A program made the translations under genes and the position numbers. A DNA stretch of 64,000 nucleotides from WLMZ01 sp037139095 (GTDB lineage Bacteria > Actinomycetota > Acidimicrobiia > Acidimicrobiales > Ilumatobacteraceae). The stretch covers positions 1 to 64,000 of the forward strand of contig JBAXHD010000009.1 in assembly GCA_037139095.1 (NCBI GenBank), in the 5' to 3' direction. Shown in pieces: positions 8,781 through 17,574 of this stretch; positions within the stretch are counted from its first letter, which is position 1, and each line of letters starts with the position of its first letter. The notes below the pieces were generated by a model. That model did not search any database. It was given only the letters and a program-made list of their open reading frames with translations, and was not told the DNA's origin.

Positions 8781-10133
8781 CTAGTCAGCGACCGACGCGT
8801 CGACCCAGTTGCCATGGAAGCCAAATGGAATGCGCGGTAGGTGCACCGATGCGATGGGTTCGTTACTCATTGTCGCGGCGTCAAGGATGACCATGTCGCT
8901 GGTGTCGCTTGAGGCGTTGTACACGTAGGTCATCAAATAGCCATCGTCTTCGTTCACGCCGCTTGCCGCTGGCACGAATACGGCTTCGCCGGGCATGCGA
9001 CCCTTGCCGAGTTCGATCGACGTGCGCTCGCCGGTGAGTCGGTCGTACTTCAGAATCGTGCCGTCGCACAACGATGGGTTGGCGAACGCATCGTTCGATG
9101 GCACGGCTGCCATATAGCCAAAGCGATGGCGCTGACCAATGACCGAGTCGGCCACGCGTGGGAACTCGGCGGGAGTGTCATCGATCTGCTCTTCGGCGAC
9201 GCGGCCGGTAATCGTGTCGATGGTCCAGCGATACAGCGATGGCGGTGGGAAGTCCATCGGGCCATCGCGCCAGATGTGGTCGAGCCGAGCAACATCGAGC
9301 ACGATCTTGGTGCCGTCTTCGTATGCGTTCATTGGATGGAACACGTAGCACGGGTTGATCTCGTACCAAGTGACGTTCGAGTCGTTTCCGTTGCGAGGCA
9401 TCACGCCAAGACGCGCTGGGTAGTTGTGTCCCCAGGTGATGGGCATCTCGCCGCGGATGGCGAGGTCGATGTCGAACACGGCCGGCAGGTCCATGAAGAT
9501 CACGTGGTGACGCGTGATGTTGAAGTCGTGCATCATCGTTGGGCCACCAACGGTGATGTTCTCCTTCTGCACAAGTTTGCCGTCGGCGCTAACGCGCAGA
9601 TAGGTGAGGTACGGCTCAAGCATTGAGTAACCAAAGGCAATCAGTTCGCCGGTGGCCGGACACGTCTTGGGATGCGCCGTGAAGGGGCCGGTGAGCACAC
9701 CGTCGAAGCTCGTTGGCCCCAGCGTGTCGAGGTTGCCGTTGAGTGCATACGGGAAGTGGCCTTCTTCGAGCGCCAGGATCATGCCTGCGTGACCAATCAC
9801 GTTGGTGTTGGCCTTCGACTGGGTCATGTCGGTGAGGCTTGCGCCCATGTCGATGATGACGCGGTTCGGGTCGCCGATGAACGGTGTCTGCACGTAGCGG
9901 TTGCGGTACCACTCGGCATTGCCATCGCGCACGCGCACGCCGTGGATCATGCCGTCGCCGAGAAACGGGTGATCGCTCATGCCCGTGATTGGGTTGGCGC
10001 CATTGCGCAGGTAACGGCCGTTGAGTTCGGCCGGAATGTGGCCGGTGACGCGCACGTTGGCGAGAGTCTGCTCTTCGTACACCGGGGCGCCGTTGCCGCG
10101 GAGATGAACGGGAAGGTCTTCTGTGGTTGACAT
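8781..10133 (-). CDS. Carotenoid cleavage oxygenase family protein
   Basis: A 450-residue member of the RPE65/lignostilbene dioxygenase family, non-haem Fe(II) enzymes that split conjugated double bonds of carotenoids, apocarotenoids or stilbenes. All four iron-ligand His contexts are visible: H154 (FTAHPKT), H202 (MMHDFNIT), H266 (YVFHPMNA) and H440 (GFHGNWV). YLRNGANP and FLGDGMIHG near the N-terminus are family landmarks. Start ATG 10133 follows GGAAG. The substrate is not determined. The PPOX gene 43 bases upstream is probably in the same transcript. Confidence 0.9.
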   Translation of the reverse strand: MSTTEDLPVHLRGNGAPVYEEQTLANVRVTGHIPAELNGRYLRNGANPITGMSDHPFLGDGMIHGVRVRDGNAEWYRNRYVQTPFIGDPNRVIIDMGASLTDMTQSKANTNVIGHAGMILALEEGHFPYALNGNLDTLGPTSFDGVLTGPFTAHPKTCPATGELIAFGYSMLEPYLTYLRVSADGKLVQKENITVGGPTMMHDFNITRHHVIFMDLPAVFDIDLAIRGEMPITWGHNYPARLGVMPRNGNDSNVTWYEINPCYVFHPMNAYEDGTKIVLDVARLDHIWRDGPMDFPPPSLYRWTIDTITGRVAEEQIDDTPAEFPRVADSVIGQRHRFGYMAAVPSNDAFANPSLCDGTILKYDRLTGERTSIELGKGRMPGEAVFVPAASGVNEDDGYLMTYVYNASSDTSDMVILDAATMSNEPIASVHLPRIPFGFHGNWVDASVAD

Positions 10134-10176
10134 GGCTTCCTTTGCAGTTGATGTAGGTGACTTGGGTTGTTTGTAA

Positions 10177-10686
10177 TCAGCCTTGAGATTGTTGTGAAGC
10201 AACGACCTCGGGTGAGCGACTCCACATCAGCGAGGCATCGAAGCTAAGCGTGTAATCGGGAACGAACTCGATGATGACCCGATGTGGCGAGTCGAGAAAC
10301 TTCTGGAACACGGCAGCCGCCGTGGCGTCGTCGGAGCGCAGGAAGTTGGCGAACTCTGGGTAGAACCAGTCTTTGGTGGCACGGTCGTCGTGCACGATGC
10401 ACGAACCCTTGTAGCTCACCGTGCGCCCGCCGCCCATGCGTGATCCGCTGCTGTTGATACACACGGCCGCGCGGGGGAAGCGGCGAATGGCGCTGATGCG
10501 TTTGCGTTGCTCGGCGGCGGTGAGCCAGAGGCGTCCGTCTTTGGGGAGGTACGACATCACGACGCCGAATGCTTCGCCCGCAGTGTTGGTCCACATGAAC
10601 ACGCATTCGCGTTGGGTGGCGACCAACTTCTGTTCGAGTTCGGCCGACAGCGCGCACTCGGTGAGGTCCTCGTAATCTCCAGACAT
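10177..10686 (-). CDS. Pyridoxamine 5'-phosphate oxidase-fold protein
   Basis: A 169-residue split-barrel flavin-type protein. LVATQRECVFMWTNTAGEAFGVVMSYLPKDGRLWLTA matches the first strands of the PPOX fold, followed by KRISAIRRFPRAAVCINSSG and the C-terminal VIIEFVPDYTLSFD. Cofactor and substrate are unknown. It lies upstream of the carotenoid oxygenase on the same strand, which suggests a linked redox or detoxification step, by inference only. Confidence 0.75.
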   Translation of the reverse strand: MSGDYEDLTECALSAELEQKLVATQRECVFMWTNTAGEAFGVVMSYLPKDGRLWLTAAEQRKRISAIRRFPRAAVCINSSGSRMGGGRTVSYKGSCIVHDDRATKDWFYPEFANFLRSDDATAAAVFQKFLDSPHRVIIEFVPDYTLSFDASLMWSRSPEVVASQQSQG

Positions 10687-10743
10687 GGTGGGACAGTAAC
10701 ACGCTGCGAAGGCGGAATCTACCCTCGGTAAGTTGTTGCGTGT

Positions 10744-11358
10744 TTAGGCGAGAGGCGGTGTGCGGAGTCCGTTCCACAGCAGCTCAGCGAGCTGTTCGGC
10801 AAGATCGTTGGCCGTCAGTGCTGACTGGTTGAGCCACCACAACGAGGTGAGCTGCAGCATGCCGATGATTGCGTAGGACCACGCTTCACCAACTGCGGGG
10901 TCGTGTCCGATTGCGGTGCGCCATTGGCTGAGCTGGCTGGCCAGTGGAGCCGCCGATCTGCTGGCGAGATAGAGCGATCGCTGCGGAGAGTCATCGGATG
11001 AGCCGCCGGTGACATAGAGAAAGAGTTCGCGATGCGCCGCAACGGTCTCGAGGTTCGCTGCAAGAAACGACACGAGAGCCCCGTGGCCGGTTGGCTGGCC
11101 AGCGATGGCACTGAGCACTGATTCAACGATGCGGTCGGCGAGCCGCGCTGACAATGCGTTCGATAACTCGGTGCGCCCGCCAACGCGTGCATAGATCACT
11201 GGTTTGGTGACACCGGCTTCAACGGCGATGGCTTCGAGCGACACGAGTGGGCCATCGCGGCGGATGGCTCGCTCGGCCGCATCGAGCACATAGTTGCGAT
11301 CGACAACTTGTTTGCCTCCGGATGGGCGGCCGGGGCGGCGGCGACTGGTGACCGTCAC
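10744..11358 (-). CDS. TetR-family transcriptional regulator
   Basis: A 204-residue regulator with a basic N-terminus (RRRPGRPSGG) followed by a TetR helix-turn-helix (VLDAAERAIRRDG, SLEAIAVEAGVTKPVIYARVGGRTEL, residues about 25-70) and a variable ligand-binding domain. It is divergent from the SDR gene at 11455. The 96-base gap between them holds a palindrome (11409-11423) that is a good candidate for its operator. It probably represses itself and the SDR/MDR pair. The effector is unknown. Confidence 0.88.
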   Translation of the reverse strand: MTVTSRRRPGRPSGGKQVVDRNYVLDAAERAIRRDGPLVSLEAIAVEAGVTKPVIYARVGGRTELSNALSARLADRIVESVLSAIAGQPTGHGALVSFLAANLETVAAHRELFLYVTGGSSDDSPQRSLYLASRSAAPLASQLSQWRTAIGHDPAVGEAWSYAIIGMLQLTSLWWLNQSALTANDLAEQLAELLWNGLRTPPLA

Positions 11359-11408
11359 GATGATCGCGAGCGACGTGAAGCGCTTGAGATCGGTGTGAGC
11401 GGCCTATT

Positions 11409-11423
11409 CGTACCTACAGTACG
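11409..11423. promoter_or_regulatory. Candidate TetR operator palindrome
   Basis: CGTAC-CTACA-GTACG is a perfect 5-bp dyad with a 5-base spacer in the intergenic region between the divergent TetR and SDR genes. Size and location fit a TetR-family binding site. No experimental motif was compared. Confidence 0.45.
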
Positions 11424-11454
11424 TTGACCCATCGATGTCACAAGGATGCCAACC

Positions 11455-12213
11455 ATGAGCGCGACCCTATTCGATTTGTCCGACGACGTAGCCGTTGTCA
11501 CGGGCGCCGGCCGCGGCATCGGTGAGGGCATTGCGACAACGCTGGCCGACGCTGGTGCCGCCGTGGTGTGCGCCGCTCGGCGTATCGACGAGGTCGAGCG
11601 CGTGGCCAAGGGCATCCGTGATCGCGGTGGTCGCGCCATCGCCGTGCAAACAGATGTCACCAACAACGATGCCGTCGAAGCACTTGCGCAAGCCGCGATC
11701 AGTGAGTTCGGACATCTCGATATCTGGGTCAACAACGCCGGTGGGTCGCCAGTGCAATCGCCACTTACCAAGCTCGATCCCAACGAGTGGAACGCAACGA
11801 TGGCGCTCAATCTCACGGCCGTGTGGGTGTGCACCAACACCGCCGCGCGCCACATGCGCGACGGTGGGCGAGTGGTCAACATCTCATCTCGTGCAGCGGT
11901 GTCACCCATTGTCGGAAGCGGTCATTATGCAGCCGCTAAGGCAGCCGTGAACTCGCTCACTCAAACCTTCGCGAAAGAACTCGGCCCACGTATTCGCGTC
12001 AACTGCATCATGCCTGGGGCGGTGCCAACCGAGATCATGATGACGGCCTTGCAGCTCAACGACAACGACCTGCCGTCGCTCGAGAAGCGACTGCGATTGC
12101 CCATGCGTCGCCTCGGTACTCCGGGCGATCTTGGTGCCGCAGTGCTGTATTTCGTGTCGCCCGCGTCAAGCTGGGTCACGGGTCAGATCTTGTCGGTCGA
12201 TGGCGGTATGTGA
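11455..12213 (+). CDS. Short-chain dehydrogenase/reductase
   Basis: A classical 252-residue SDR oxidoreductase: cofactor motif TGAGRGIGEGI near the N-terminus, NNAGG, catalytic Ser in SSRAA and Tyr/Lys in GHYAAAKAA, and the C-terminal VTGQILSVDGGM. The start ATG 11455 has an AAGGA ribosome-binding site. ATG 11446 directly abuts that site and is unlikely. The substrate is unknown. The last codons overlap the next gene (GTGA), so the two are cotranslated. Confidence 0.92.
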   Translation: MSATLFDLSDDVAVVTGAGRGIGEGIATTLADAGAAVVCAARRIDEVERVAKGIRDRGGRAIAVQTDVTNNDAVEALAQAAISEFGHLDIWVNNAGGSPVQSPLTKLDPNEWNATMALNLTAVWVCTNTAARHMRDGGRVVNISSRAAVSPIVGSGHYAAAKAAVNSLTQTFAKELGPRIRVNCIMPGAVPTEIMMTALQLNDNDLPSLEKRLRLPMRRLGTPGDLGAAVLYFVSPASSWVTGQILSVDGGM

Positions 12214-13226
12214 TGGTTGACCAGCATCTGAATCGCCGAATGGTTCTTGTGAGCCGGCCTGTTGGAATGCCAGCCGATTCTGACTTTGAGTTCGTTGAGC
12301 AAGTCGTTGAGCCGTTGGCCGCTGGCATGGTGTTGGTTGCCGTCAACACATTGTCCATCGATGCGTTCATTCGAACCGTGCTCGACGAAGGCAGCTATCA
12401 CCAGTCGGTGAAACTTGGTGGCACGGTTACAGCGTTGGGCGTCGGGCGTGTGCTCGAAAGCACGGTTCCCCACCTTGCGCCAGGCGACGACGTGTTCGGG
12501 CCCCTTGGCGCACAGACCTTCGCTACCTTGCCTGCAGCCGCACTGCGCAAGCTCGACACTTCGGTTGTTGCGCCTTCGGCCTATCTCGGTGCGTTGGGCA
12601 TGACCACCGGACTCACTGCCTACTTCGGCATCTTCGAAGTTGGCGCCGTGAAGCCCGGCGACACTGTGGTGGTGTCTGGCGCCGCAGGTGCGGTCGGTTC
12701 AGTCGCGGGTCAGTTGGCGCGTATCGCTGGAGCATCAACTGTCATCGGCATCGCGGGTGGCGCACACAAAGTGGCGTTTCTGGTTGAAGAACTCGGCTTC
12801 GACTTCGCCATCGACTACAAGAACGAAGACGTCGGCGAGCGATTGCGTGAGTTGGCTCCCAAGGGCGTCAACGTGATGTTCGACAATGTGGGCGGCGACA
12901 TTCTCGACGCGGTGCTCGAGCAGATTGCCGAAGGCGCGCGCATCGTTATCTGCGGTGCGATGTCGCAGTATGGACACATGCAACATGTGAGCGGACCGCG
13001 CAACTATTTGAAGCTGGCCGAACGCCACTCGCGCATGGAGGGCTTTGCGGTGACGCACTTTGGTAGTCGGTTCGCCGAAGCCGAGCAGGCATTGGCTGGA
13101 TGGCTTGGCGATGGTCGACTCATTGTTCGTGAACACATCGAGCACGGACTCGACGCCTTTCCTGCCACGTTGCGCATGTTGTTCACCGGCGGCCATCACG
13201 GCAAGCTCTTGCTCAGCGTCAGCTGA
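12210..13226 (+). CDS. Zinc-independent MDR oxidoreductase (CurA/prostaglandin reductase type)
   Basis: A 338-residue NADP-dependent medium-chain reductase. The N-terminal segment (LVSRPVGMPADSDFEFVE) and the central nucleotide motif (VVVSGAAGAVGSVAGQLARIAGA) match the YncB/CurA/leukotriene B4 12-hydroxydehydrogenase group, which reduces alpha,beta-unsaturated ketones and aldehydes. MFDNVGGDILDAVLEQ and the late ISQYGHM-like segment (GAMSQYGHM) also fit. GTG 12210 overlaps the SDR stop by four bases; ATG 12213 is an alternative. It is coupled to the SDR, suggesting two steps of one pathway. Confidence 0.88.
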   Translation: MMVDQHLNRRMVLVSRPVGMPADSDFEFVEQVVEPLAAGMVLVAVNTLSIDAFIRTVLDEGSYHQSVKLGGTVTALGVGRVLESTVPHLAPGDDVFGPLGAQTFATLPAAALRKLDTSVVAPSAYLGALGMTTGLTAYFGIFEVGAVKPGDTVVVSGAAGAVGSVAGQLARIAGASTVIGIAGGAHKVAFLVEELGFDFAIDYKNEDVGERLRELAPKGVNVMFDNVGGDILDAVLEQIAEGARIVICGAMSQYGHMQHVSGPRNYLKLAERHSRMEGFAVTHFGSRFAEAEQALAGWLGDGRLIVREHIEHGLDAFPATLRMLFTGGHHGKLLLSVS

Positions 13227-13241
13227 TCTCCATCAAGCGCC

Positions 13242-13262
13242 AGCGCACGGTCAACGTGCGCT
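13242..13262 (+). terminator. Perfect hairpin after the SDR/MDR pair
   Basis: AGCGCACG-GTCAA-CGTGCGCT forms an 8-bp stem with a 5-base loop, 15 bases after the MDR stop and 63 bases before the next gene. There is no clear T-run (CATACTTGC follows). A transcription end is the likely role. Confidence 0.5.
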
Positions 13263-13325
13263 CATACTTGCTGGGGCTAGCGACTCCACAGCGTCGAACG
13301 CGGCCGCACCACTAACATCAGCGCC

Positions 13326-14249
13326 ATGACTATCCAAGGCAATCTTGTGAACGGCGAACCGCGTGACCTTGGTGCCTTGGGTACAAAGGTCGGTGCCGTT
13401 TCGTTCGGATGTTGGCGCTTCACCGGATCCGATGTGCAGGCCGATACCGCGCTGATTGAGCATGCACTTGACCTCGGTATGAATCTGGTCGACACAGCCG
13501 ATGTGTATGGCCTCGATTGGGGCGGCTCTGGCTTCGGAGCCAACGAGACTGCGCTTGGCGATGTGTTGCGCCGCACCCCCGCGCTGCGCGATCGCATGGT
13601 GTTGGCCACCAAGGTCGGCATCGTTCCCGGCGTGCCGTATGTATCCGATCCCGCGTATCTCGCGCAGGCAACCGAGGCGTCGCTACAGCGTTTGGGCACC
13701 GACCATGTCGACTTGTTGCAAGTGCATCGACCCGATCCGTTCACTCATCCATCGCAGGTAGCAGCGGCTCTCGCTGGCCTGTGCGAACGAGGTCTCGTTC
13801 GTGCTGTGGGTGTGTCGAACCACACTCCCGCGCAGGTGCGCACGCTGGCGGCGCATCTCTCCGAGCGTGGGTTGACGTTGGCCACGAGCCAGCCCGAGTA
13901 CTCAGCGCTGCGCCTGAACGCAATGCGCGACGGCTCGTTTGATATTTGCATGGAGCTTGGTGTCACGCCGATGGCGTGGAGCCCGTTGTCGGGTGGTCGA
14001 CTCGCTACGGGGCACAACGTTCCGAAGGCGCTCAACGCCGTGCTTCGTCAGCTTGCCTCGCGCGAAGGCGTGAGCCCTGCGGTCATCGCCGTGGCGTTTG
14101 TACTTGCGCATCCGGCGCGCCTGGTTGCCGTGGTTGGCTCGCAGAATTCCGAGCGCCTCACCGAGCTGGCACGGGCTACATCGGTGCATCTCGATCGAGC
14201 CGATGTGTACGCCATCATCCAAGCCAGCGACGGAGCCGCGTTGCCGTGA
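13326..14249 (+). CDS. Aldo/keto reductase
   Basis: A 307-residue AKR with the (beta/alpha)8 landmarks: VDTADVYG (catalytic Asp and Tyr), VLATKVG (catalytic Lys), DLLQVHRPDP (His), RAVGVSNHTPAQ, and SQPEYSAL with a late NADPH-binding stretch VGSQNSERL. The substrate is not predictable. The final bases overlap the luciferase-like gene by four (GTGA), so the two form an operon. Confidence 0.92.
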   Translation: MTIQGNLVNGEPRDLGALGTKVGAVSFGCWRFTGSDVQADTALIEHALDLGMNLVDTADVYGLDWGGSGFGANETALGDVLRRTPALRDRMVLATKVGIVPGVPYVSDPAYLAQATEASLQRLGTDHVDLLQVHRPDPFTHPSQVAAALAGLCERGLVRAVGVSNHTPAQVRTLAAHLSERGLTLATSQPEYSALRLNAMRDGSFDICMELGVTPMAWSPLSGGRLATGHNVPKALNAVLRQLASREGVSPAVIAVAFVLAHPARLVAVVGSQNSERLTELARATSVHLDRADVYAIIQASDGAALP

Positions 14250-15337
14250 GTTCGGCTGATGCAACACCCTGCGAGGTCAGTTGGTTCGCTGCGCTCTGCG
14301 ACGACGATTATGCCCAACTCGGAGTCGCAGACCCCAGCTTGCGCAGCAGCCTCGAGCACTGCGGCGACATCGTGCGCGCGGCCGAGTCCGTTGGCTTCGA
14401 CAACGTGTTACTTCCATCGGGCTATGCGTTAGGAATCGACTCAATCGCGTTTGCCGCCGCGATGGCGCCGGTTATCAATCGCATGAGCATGCTGGTGGCG
14501 GTTCGCACCGGAGAAATGTGGGTGCCGCAGTTGGCGCGCCAGATCGCCACGCTCGACCAAATGATGCAGGGCCGGCTCACGGTCAACATCATTTCCTCCG
14601 ATCTTCCGGGCCAGGTGTTGGCCAGCGCGCCGCGCTACCAACGCACGCTCGAAGTGATGACCGCGTTGCGAACGCTGCTCGATGGCAATCGGGTTGATAT
14701 CGATGGCGACTTCGTGCAGTTGCATCTCGATCCGCCACGTGTTGGCACGGTCAGCGGTCGCTGTCCGCCGTTGTACTTCGGCGGTCTGTCTGACGACGCA
14801 CGCGAGGTGGCTGCTGCTGCTGCCGACGTGTACCTCATGTGGCCCGACACGCTCGAAGGTGTCGCCGATCTTGTGGGCGACATGCGCGCCCGCGCTGCTC
14901 GCCATGGTCGCACCTTGCGGTTCGGATACCGCGTGCATGTCATCGTGCGCGACACCGAGGCCGAGGCTCATGCGGCAGCAGCGCATCTGGTTGCCGCACT
15001 CGACGACGACGAAGGCGCGCGTATTCGAGCTCTGTCGCTCGACAGCCAATCAGTAGGCGTGCGGCGTCAAGCCGAACTTCGCGAAGCAGCGAACCTCGAT
15101 GGATTTATCGAGGACAACTTGTGGACCGGCATCGGTCGGGCGCGCAGTGGATGCGGCGCTGCACTTGTTGGCGACCCTGATCAGATCGTCGCCAAAATGC
15201 AGCAGTATCGCGACCACGGCATCGACGCATTCATCTTGTCGGGCTATCCGCATCGCGACGAGGCCGAGCGGTTCGGTCGACTGGTGCTCCCGCGGCTGCA
15301 ACACGCGCCGCTTCAGCGCACGCCAACCGTGCGCTGA
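14246..15337 (+). CDS. Luciferase-like FMN(H2)-dependent monooxygenase (SsuD type)
   Basis: A 363-residue LLM-class flavoprotein. AESVGFDNVLLPSGY, MAPVINRMSMLVAVRTGEM, RQIATLDQMMQGRLTVNIISSD and PPLYFGGLSDDAREVAA match alkanesulfonate monooxygenase-type enzymes. The C-terminus AFILSGYPHRDEAERFGRLVLP is also typical. The open frame extends to 13946, but that portion lies over the aldo/keto reductase; GTG 14246 is the coupled start. Desulfonation or a related oxidation is inferred; the flavin reductase partner is not in the window. Confidence 0.88.
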   Translation: MSSADATPCEVSWFAALCDDDYAQLGVADPSLRSSLEHCGDIVRAAESVGFDNVLLPSGYALGIDSIAFAAAMAPVINRMSMLVAVRTGEMWVPQLARQIATLDQMMQGRLTVNIISSDLPGQVLASAPRYQRTLEVMTALRTLLDGNRVDIDGDFVQLHLDPPRVGTVSGRCPPLYFGGLSDDAREVAAAAADVYLMWPDTLEGVADLVGDMRARAARHGRTLRFGYRVHVIVRDTEAEAHAAAAHLVAALDDDEGARIRALSLDSQSVGVRRQAELREAANLDGFIEDNLWTGIGRARSGCGAALVGDPDQIVAKMQQYRDHGIDAFILSGYPHRDEAERFGRLVLPRLQHAPLQRTPTVR

Positions 15338-15341
15338 CGCT

Positions 15342-16055
15342 TTAGAGGCCGAGGGCCTCGGGAAGCCATTGCTCAAGGCGTTCGAACATGAGTGGGCCGC
15401 TTTTGGCAAGCAGATGGCCATCGTTGGGGCAGACAACGAGCTCGCCCGTGCCGGCGATGGCACGCACCACTTCGCTTGCCTGCATCGGCAGAATTTCGTC
15501 GCGGTCGCCGTGGAAAAGCAACAGTGGCTTTCCGGCCAAGCCGCCCGCCAGTTCGCACCCTGCTGATTGCGTGGCAAACGTGACCACGCCCGTGACCATC
15601 TCGGAAAGTCCGACGCCGACTCGAACTGCGACGGCCCCACCAAAGCTGTGGCCCATCAATACCACCCGCTCTGCGCCGCCACCGGCAACGGCTAGCTGAA
15701 CTGCAGCCGCTACATCGATGCAACACGCATCCATATCGTTGGGTCGCCGATAGCTCACCCGGATGACCGGAACGCCACGCGAGGCCCACACTTCGCCGAG
15801 CTGGTGGTAGAGGCCATCGGCGGGTCCAAGGAGTCCGCCCATCGCGCCACCACACGCAACGATGGCTGCTGGTGCTGCGGCGGTACCTGGCTCGGGCTCG
15901 TGCCACAGCAAGGTAAGGAGACCGCGCATCGTAAAGAACTCGGCGTGTCGCAACGTTGGGGTGATCATCACGTCTTGGTTGGCCATCACGCCGAGTGCGT
16001 CAAGCGGAGTTTGCAATCCGCTGCCGTGAGCTGAGTAGTCAGTTGCGTCTGCCAC
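15342..16055 (-). CDS. Alpha/beta hydrolase
   Basis: A 237-residue serine-hydrolase-fold protein: nucleophile elbow MGHSFGG, acid region LLLFHGDRDEILP, and a late catalytic His in CPNDGHLLAKSG. GTG 16055 begins VADATDYSAHGSG, 21 bases from the divergent MarR start; the longer frame to 16319 overlaps MarR and is not credible. It resembles dienelactone-hydrolase/peptidase-type small hydrolases. The substrate is unknown. MarR may control it from the shared intergenic space. Confidence 0.82.
   Translation of the reverse strand: MADATDYSAHGSGLQTPLDALGVMANQDVMITPTLRHAEFFTMRGLLTLLWHEPEPGTAAAPAAIVACGGAMGGLLGPADGLYHQLGEVWASRGVPVIRVSYRRPNDMDACCIDVAAAVQLAVAGGGAERVVLMGHSFGGAVAVRVGVGLSEMVTGVVTFATQSAGCELAGGLAGKPLLLFHGDRDEILPMQASEVVRAIAGTGELVVCPNDGHLLAKSGPLMFERLEQWLPEALGL
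15345..15359. terminator. Hairpin in convergent gene junction
   Basis: GAGGCC-GAG-GGCCTC forms a 6-bp stem with a 3-base loop at the junction of two convergent genes (stops at 15337 and 15342). It lies in the final codons of the minus-strand hydrolase. It could serve transcripts of both strands. No T-run is present. Confidence 0.35.
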
Positions 16056-16075
16056 GAGTTGTACCCTACGTGCCC

Positions 16076-16585
16076 ATGGCAACTCCCCCCTTAGCGGTCG
16101 ATCTGAGCTCAGCCACCGATCGCGATGTTGCTGTTCGTATTGGCTTGGCGTGGCGCGAAATGCGTCGCGGAGCCAGCACGGTGGCGCTGCGCGATTACAT
16201 GTTCGGTAACGCCGACGATGCTCTCGATGCCGGCCAAATGGACAGTCTTGATGTGTTGGTGTTTCGCCCGTTCTGGCGAATGAGCGAGTTGGCCGAAGCG
16301 TTGCGCGTCGATCCATCAACCGCCACGCGCGCGGTGCAGCGACTCGTCAAAGACGGTCTGGCCGAACGCCGCGCCGACCTCGACGACGGACGAGTCGTGA
16401 TGGTGAGCATTACTGAAAAGGGACGTCAGCAACACCAAGACATCGATCGCCGCCGTGGTCGAGTCATTCGCCGCCTGATGGGCGCTTTCACACCACAAGA
16501 GCGCGCCGACTTCGCCGACCTGCTCTCGCGCTTTGTGAAGCAGCTCGATGTCGTTGTCGATGACATGCCCACCGCTACCGACTGA
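16076..16585 (+). CDS. MarR-family transcriptional regulator
   Basis: A 169-residue winged-helix protein. MSELAEALRVDPSTATRAVQRLVKDGLAERRADLDDGR is a textbook MarR recognition helix and wing, followed by VSITEKGRQQH and a C-terminal dimer helix. Start ATG 16076 was chosen because the upstream part of the frame lies inside the divergent hydrolase start. It may regulate the hydrolase next to it. The ligand is unknown. Confidence 0.88.
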   Translation: MATPPLAVDLSSATDRDVAVRIGLAWREMRRGASTVALRDYMFGNADDALDAGQMDSLDVLVFRPFWRMSELAEALRVDPSTATRAVQRLVKDGLAERRADLDDGRVVMVSITEKGRQQHQDIDRRRGRVIRRLMGAFTPQERADFADLLSRFVKQLDVVVDDMPTATD

Positions 16586-16638
16586 CTCCGCCGAAATCCG
16601 GGAAGGTCGTCGGTAGTTCGGCTACTAAGGTCTCGTCT

Positions 16639-17247
16639 ATGGCTGATCGAGCGGACTTTGCAGACCAAGCCATGCAGTTCGCGCCTCAGTTGTATTCGGC
16701 GGCGCTGCGTCTCACTCGCAATTCGGCCGATGCCGAAGACCTGGTGCAAGAAACCTACTTACGCGCCTGGCGAAGCTTCGCTGGTTTCGAGCAGGGCTCG
16801 AACCTTCGTGCTTGGTTGTACCGCATTCTCACGAACACATTCATCAATAAGTACCGTGCCGCGCAGCGTCGACCCAGTGAAACCGGTCTCGACAACATCG
16901 AAGACCTCTATCTGTATCGCCGCCTCGGCAGCCTTGATGCTTCGCTCAGCAACCGCAGCGCCGAAGACACGATGTTCGATCTCTTCACCGACGATGAAGT
17001 GAAAGCCGCGCTCGAAGAACTCCCCGAGAACTTTCGAATGCCTGTGTTGCTCGCCGATGTAGAGGGCTTTGCCTACAAAGAGATCGCGGGCATCCTCGAC
17101 ATACCCGAGGGAACCGTGATGAGTCGCTTGCATCGGGGAAGAAAAGCGATGCACAAGTTGTTGTATGACTTCGCCAGCGAGCGCGGCCTGATTTCTTCTG
17201 ATCCGGTTGGCGCTGAACCTCACACCGCCGACGGAACTCACCAATGA
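16639..17247 (+). CDS. ECF sigma factor of the SigR/SigH (redox-stress) type
   Basis: A 202-residue sigma-70 family factor with regions 2 and 4: NSADAEDLVQETYLRAWRSF and NLRAWLYRILTNTFINKYR (region 2), and ELPENFRMPVLLADVEGFAYKEIAGILDIPEGTVMSRLHRGR (region 4). The wording is characteristic of the SigR (Streptomyces) and SigH (Mycobacterium) group controlling thiol-oxidative stress. The adjacent, overlapping gene encodes an RsrA-like zinc anti-sigma, which fits. Expected targets are mycothiol and thioredoxin genes. Confidence 0.9.
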   Translation: MADRADFADQAMQFAPQLYSAALRLTRNSADAEDLVQETYLRAWRSFAGFEQGSNLRAWLYRILTNTFINKYRAAQRRPSETGLDNIEDLYLYRRLGSLDASLSNRSAEDTMFDLFTDDEVKAALEELPENFRMPVLLADVEGFAYKEIAGILDIPEGTVMSRLHRGRKAMHKLLYDFASERGLISSDPVGAEPHTADGTHQ

Positions 17248-17495
17248 CTGATTGCAACGACACGCTTCGCGAACTTCAAACTTTTCTTGATCGCGAAATG
17301 TCAGAGACCGCTCGCAGCGTGATTCACGCTCACCTCGAGGGTTGCCCCGATTGCCTTGAGGCGTTCGATTTTCACGCCGAACTCCGGGTGGTTATTGCCG
17401 CTAAGTGCCGCAACGACGAGATGCCCGAGGGCCTGCTGGCAAAGATTAAGCAGTGCTTCGGCGAGGATCCCGAAGTCGAAATCTCCACCCACTGA
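17244..17495 (+). CDS. RsrA-type zinc-binding anti-sigma factor
   Basis: An 83-residue protein overlapping the sigma gene by four bases (ATGA). The ZAS signature H30-x3-C34-x2-C37 is present, with Cys4 30 residues before C34, the same spacing as the redox-active Cys pair region of Streptomyces RsrA. Expected action: in the reduced zinc form it holds the sigma factor; disulfide formation releases it. Two further Cys (KCRN and KQCFG) occur near the C-terminus. Confidence 0.87.
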   Translation: MTDCNDTLRELQTFLDREMSETARSVIHAHLEGCPDCLEAFDFHAELRVVIAAKCRNDEMPEGLLAKIKQCFGEDPEVEISTH

Positions 17496-17574
17496 CATCT
17501 GCCAGCCAAGACCCGCTGCAGAGATCACGTCGCCAGATTCAGACGATGCGCACCTGTCTGGCTATGCTCGTCAC

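Noticed and set aside
14441..15049. Antisense frames over the luciferase-like gene
   Set aside because: They overlap a well-supported gene, with composition of mirrored codons; no independent support.
16590..16638. SigR-type promoter (GGAAT-N18-GTT) upstream of the sigma gene
   Set aside because: GGGAAG is present, but no GTT appears at the expected spacing.
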